DNA of 6,890 nt. Origin: Christensenella sp. UBA7868 (GTDB lineage Bacteria; Bacillota; Clostridia; Christensenellales; UBA1242). Position numbers and translations under genes: made by a program. Positions 5,463 to 6,890 of the stretch are shown here, one piece after another. Each line of letters opens with the position of its first letter. The first letter of the stretch is position 1. Below the pieces are notes generated by a model. That model searched no databases. It worked only from the letters and a program-made list of their open reading frames with translations, and was not told the origin of the DNA. The stretch is taken from contig DLSG01000024.1 in assembly GCA_002501285.1 (NCBI GenBank), positions 526 through 7,415 of the forward strand, written 5' to 3'.

Positions 5463-6377
5463 ATGTTAGAAAAGATTTTGCCAACAGATTTATATGAACT
5501 TTTAAGCAAGACGTTAAATTATAATTTGCTTTTTGAAATAAGGTTAAGGCTTTCTAAACCTATAAGCGTAAATTATGGAAATAAAATGTATTTTTTAAGT
5601 CCTGAAGGGCTGTGTAATGACGAAGAAAATGCGATTATTTGCACTAAAAGTTTAATTGACAGCATTATTTTAAAATCTAGCAATTTTTCACTATATTCTG
5701 TAAATGAAGATATAAAGAGAGGGTTTATCACATTAAATTCGGGCGTAAGAATTGGGGTTTGCGGTGAAGTTGTGGACGAAAATGGACACACGGTTACAGT
5801 TAAAAACTTTAATAGCATAAATATTAGATTTCCGCATGAAGTTAAAAATTGTTCACTTAATGTTTTAAATCATATTTTTGAAGATGGACAAGTATTAAAC
5901 ACTTTGGTACTTTCAAGTCCAGGAGCGGGAAAAACGACATTTATTCGAGATTTATGCTATCAAATTGGAAAAAGGAATTTTCCATTAAATTTGTTGCTTT
6001 TAGATGAAAGAAATGAAATTGCTGGCTTAAATAAAGGTGAACCGTCAATGGATGTGGGAAAATTTACGGATATTTATCAATTTTCAACCAAAAAAATGGG
6101 TTTTGAAAATGGAATTAGAAGTATGAATCCAAATGTTATTGTTACTGACGAAATCGGAACAAAAGAAGACGTGGAAAGTTTAATGTTTGCGTCAAATTGT
6201 GGCGTAAGCATAATAGCGACTACTCATGCAAAAGACATACTTGATTTAAAAGAGAAAAAACAATTTAGTGAAATTCTTGCAAGACACCTGTTTAAAAGAT
6301 ATGTTGTTTTAACCGCTAAAAACGGGGTTGGCTCAATCGAAGGCGTTTATGACGAGAATTTAATAAGGATATTATGA
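5463..6377 (+). CDS. spoIIIAA: Stage III sporulation protein AA (AAA-type ATPase)
   Basis: SpoIIIAA is the cytoplasmic ATPase of the SpoIIIA-SpoIIQ channel that links mother cell and forespore during engulfment; it resembles secretion ATPases. The 304 residues are close to the B. subtilis length of about 307. The N-terminal part (1-140) includes LFEIRLRLSKPI and the GVRIGVCGEVV block typical of the family. The ATPase core has Walker A SPGAGKTT (152-159). It then has LLLLDERNEIAG (177-188, the family's DER motif), NPNVIVTDEIGTKEDV (222-237, Walker B-like) and the sensor-like IATTHAKD (251-258). In B. subtilis the operon is driven by sigma-E in the mother cell, but I could not identify a convincing sigma-E promoter upstream. 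The final TGA overlaps the spoIIIAB ATG by 4 bp. Confidence 0.95.
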   Translation: MLEKILPTDLYELLSKTLNYNLLFEIRLRLSKPISVNYGNKMYFLSPEGLCNDEENAIICTKSLIDSIILKSSNFSLYSVNEDIKRGFITLNSGVRIGVCGEVVDENGHTVTVKNFNSINIRFPHEVKNCSLNVLNHIFEDGQVLNTLVLSSPGAGKTTFIRDLCYQIGKRNFPLNLLLLDERNEIAGLNKGEPSMDVGKFTDIYQFSTKKMGFENGIRSMNPNVIVTDEIGTKEDVESLMFASNCGVSIIATTHAKDILDLKEKKQFSEILARHLFKRYVVLTAKNGVGSIEGVYDENLIRIL

Positions 6378-6844
6378 AAATTTTAATTTTGGGGCTAATT
6401 TTCGGCTCAATAAGTTTTCTGGGTTTTAAAATTGGAAATGCCTTTAAGGAAAAAGAAGCTTTTTATTATGATTTTAAAAATTTTTTAATTTATCTTAAAA
6501 GCGAAATTGGCTTTTTTAGACGAGATATTGTAGAAATTATTGAAGCATATCAAACAAAAAATAAAAACATAATAATGCTTTTGGGTAATTTTAAGCAAAG
6601 TTTAAATGGCGAAAATTTTCAAAAAATCAATATTTTAAGTGACAGTGAAAATGCGAAAATTGAAGAGTTTTTTAAAGGTGTTGGGGTAAGTGATTGTGAT
6701 AGTCAAAAGGAATATATTGAAAAAAACATTGAAATTTTTTCCAAAAGTTATGAAGATGCTAAACAACAAAATTTGAAACAGGGAATTATGTATAAAAAAT
6801 TGTCAATTTTGGTGGGAATTTTGGTGTGTATTATATTGATTTAA
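6374..6844 (+). CDS. spoIIIAB: Stage III sporulation protein AB
   Basis: The 156-residue protein has the SpoIIIAB plan. An N-terminal membrane segment (about residues 1-20, ILILGLIFGSISFLGFKIG) is followed by a charged, helical soluble domain starting FLIYLKSEIGFFRRDIVEII. A C-terminal hydrophobic anchor follows (about 143-156, LSILVGILVCIILI). B. subtilis SpoIIIAB (about 171 residues) has the same two terminal membrane segments and ends in a very similar hydrophobic stretch. Its role is as a membrane component of the SpoIIIA channel, thought to work with SpoIIIAA. Sequence identity to the family is low at the level I can judge by eye. The call therefore rests on topology, length and the 4-bp overlap with spoIIIAA, with AAGG 5 nt upstream of the ATG. 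Both ends are intact. spoIIIAC should follow but is not in the window. Confidence 0.88.
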   Translation: MKILILGLIFGSISFLGFKIGNAFKEKEAFYYDFKNFLIYLKSEIGFFRRDIVEIIEAYQTKNKNIIMLLGNFKQSLNGENFQKINILSDSENAKIEEFFKGVGVSDCDSQKEYIEKNIEIFSKSYEDAKQQNLKQGIMYKKLSILVGILVCIILI

Positions 6845-6846
6845 AG

Positions 6847-6890
6847 TTTGCATAGTATTTTGCATAGTACTATGCATAGTACTATGCAAA
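6847..6890. repeat. 12-bp tandem repeat ending in a 32-bp perfect palindrome
   Basis: Starting two bases after the spoIIIAB stop, a 12-bp unit recurs: TTTGCATAGTAT (6847-6858), TTTGCATAGTAC (6859-6870), TATGCATAGTAC (6871-6882) and a partial TATGCAAA (6883-6890). Positions 6859-6890 are also a perfect inverted repeat with its centre between 6874 and 6875 (ATGCAT core). As RNA it could fold into a 14-bp hairpin with a TGCA loop. No T tract is visible after it, since the window ends on its last base, so a terminator can be neither claimed nor excluded. It could be an operator, an attenuator, the edge of a longer array, or an assembly artefact at a sequence end. Confidence 0.85.

Noticed and set aside
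6847..6890. Start of a CRISPR array
   Set aside because: The units are 12 bp and directly adjacent, with no unique spacers between them.

Overview
The window is an AT-rich bacterial segment in which every confident gene lies on the + strand. It most likely comes from a low-GC Firmicute of the Clostridia type. The reasons are the infB-rbfA-DHH phosphatase-truB order, an efp gene followed by spoIIIAA and spoIIIAB, AGGAG-type ribosome binding sites, and TAA/TAG/TGA all read as stops with TGG as Trp. Two spoIIIA genes imply an endospore former or a recent descendant of one. I cannot name the species.

Layout. Positions 1-5035 form one tightly packed, probably co-transcribed block: infB (5' part outside the window), rbfA, an NrnA-type DHH phosphoesterase, truB, an endonuclease IV-like TIM-barrel protein, and efp. 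Junctions are 9-12 nt gaps or overlaps of 4 or 17 bp, and two Shine-Dalgarno sequences overlap the previous stop codon. The theme is translation: initiation (IF-2), 30S maturation (RbfA), tRNA modification (TruB) and relief of polyproline stalling (EF-P), plus nanoRNA/nucleotide turnover and a DNA repair-type enzyme. A strong intrinsic terminator at 5083-5118 closes the block. Usually ribF follows truB; here the endonuclease IV-like gene and efp take that place.

Positions 5119-5462 carry no gene but are not empty. A run of hairpins at 5165-5286 includes a nearly gap-free 69-nt cloverleaf (5218-5286). It has two competing copies of GGAAGT for a single ACTTCC, and a 9-bp direct repeat (TTTATATTA) flanks the whole. 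A further weaker long-range stem lies at 5307-5351. I recognise no known RNA family; it may be a structured RNA, a leader of the spoIIIA operon, or a small mobile element.

Positions 5463-6844 are spoIIIAA and spoIIIAB, overlapping by 4 bp. They are the start of the operon for the mother-cell side of the SpoIIIA-SpoIIQ channel. Two bases after the spoIIIAB stop, where spoIIIAC would be expected, a 12-bp tandem repeat ends in a perfect 32-bp palindrome that runs to the last base of the window.

Points most worth a second look: the structured intergenic element, the terminal repeat/palindrome, an EF-P whose modification loop has Arg in place of the usual Lys and lacks the PGKG-type sequence, and the endonuclease IV-like protein that lacks one of nine metal ligands.
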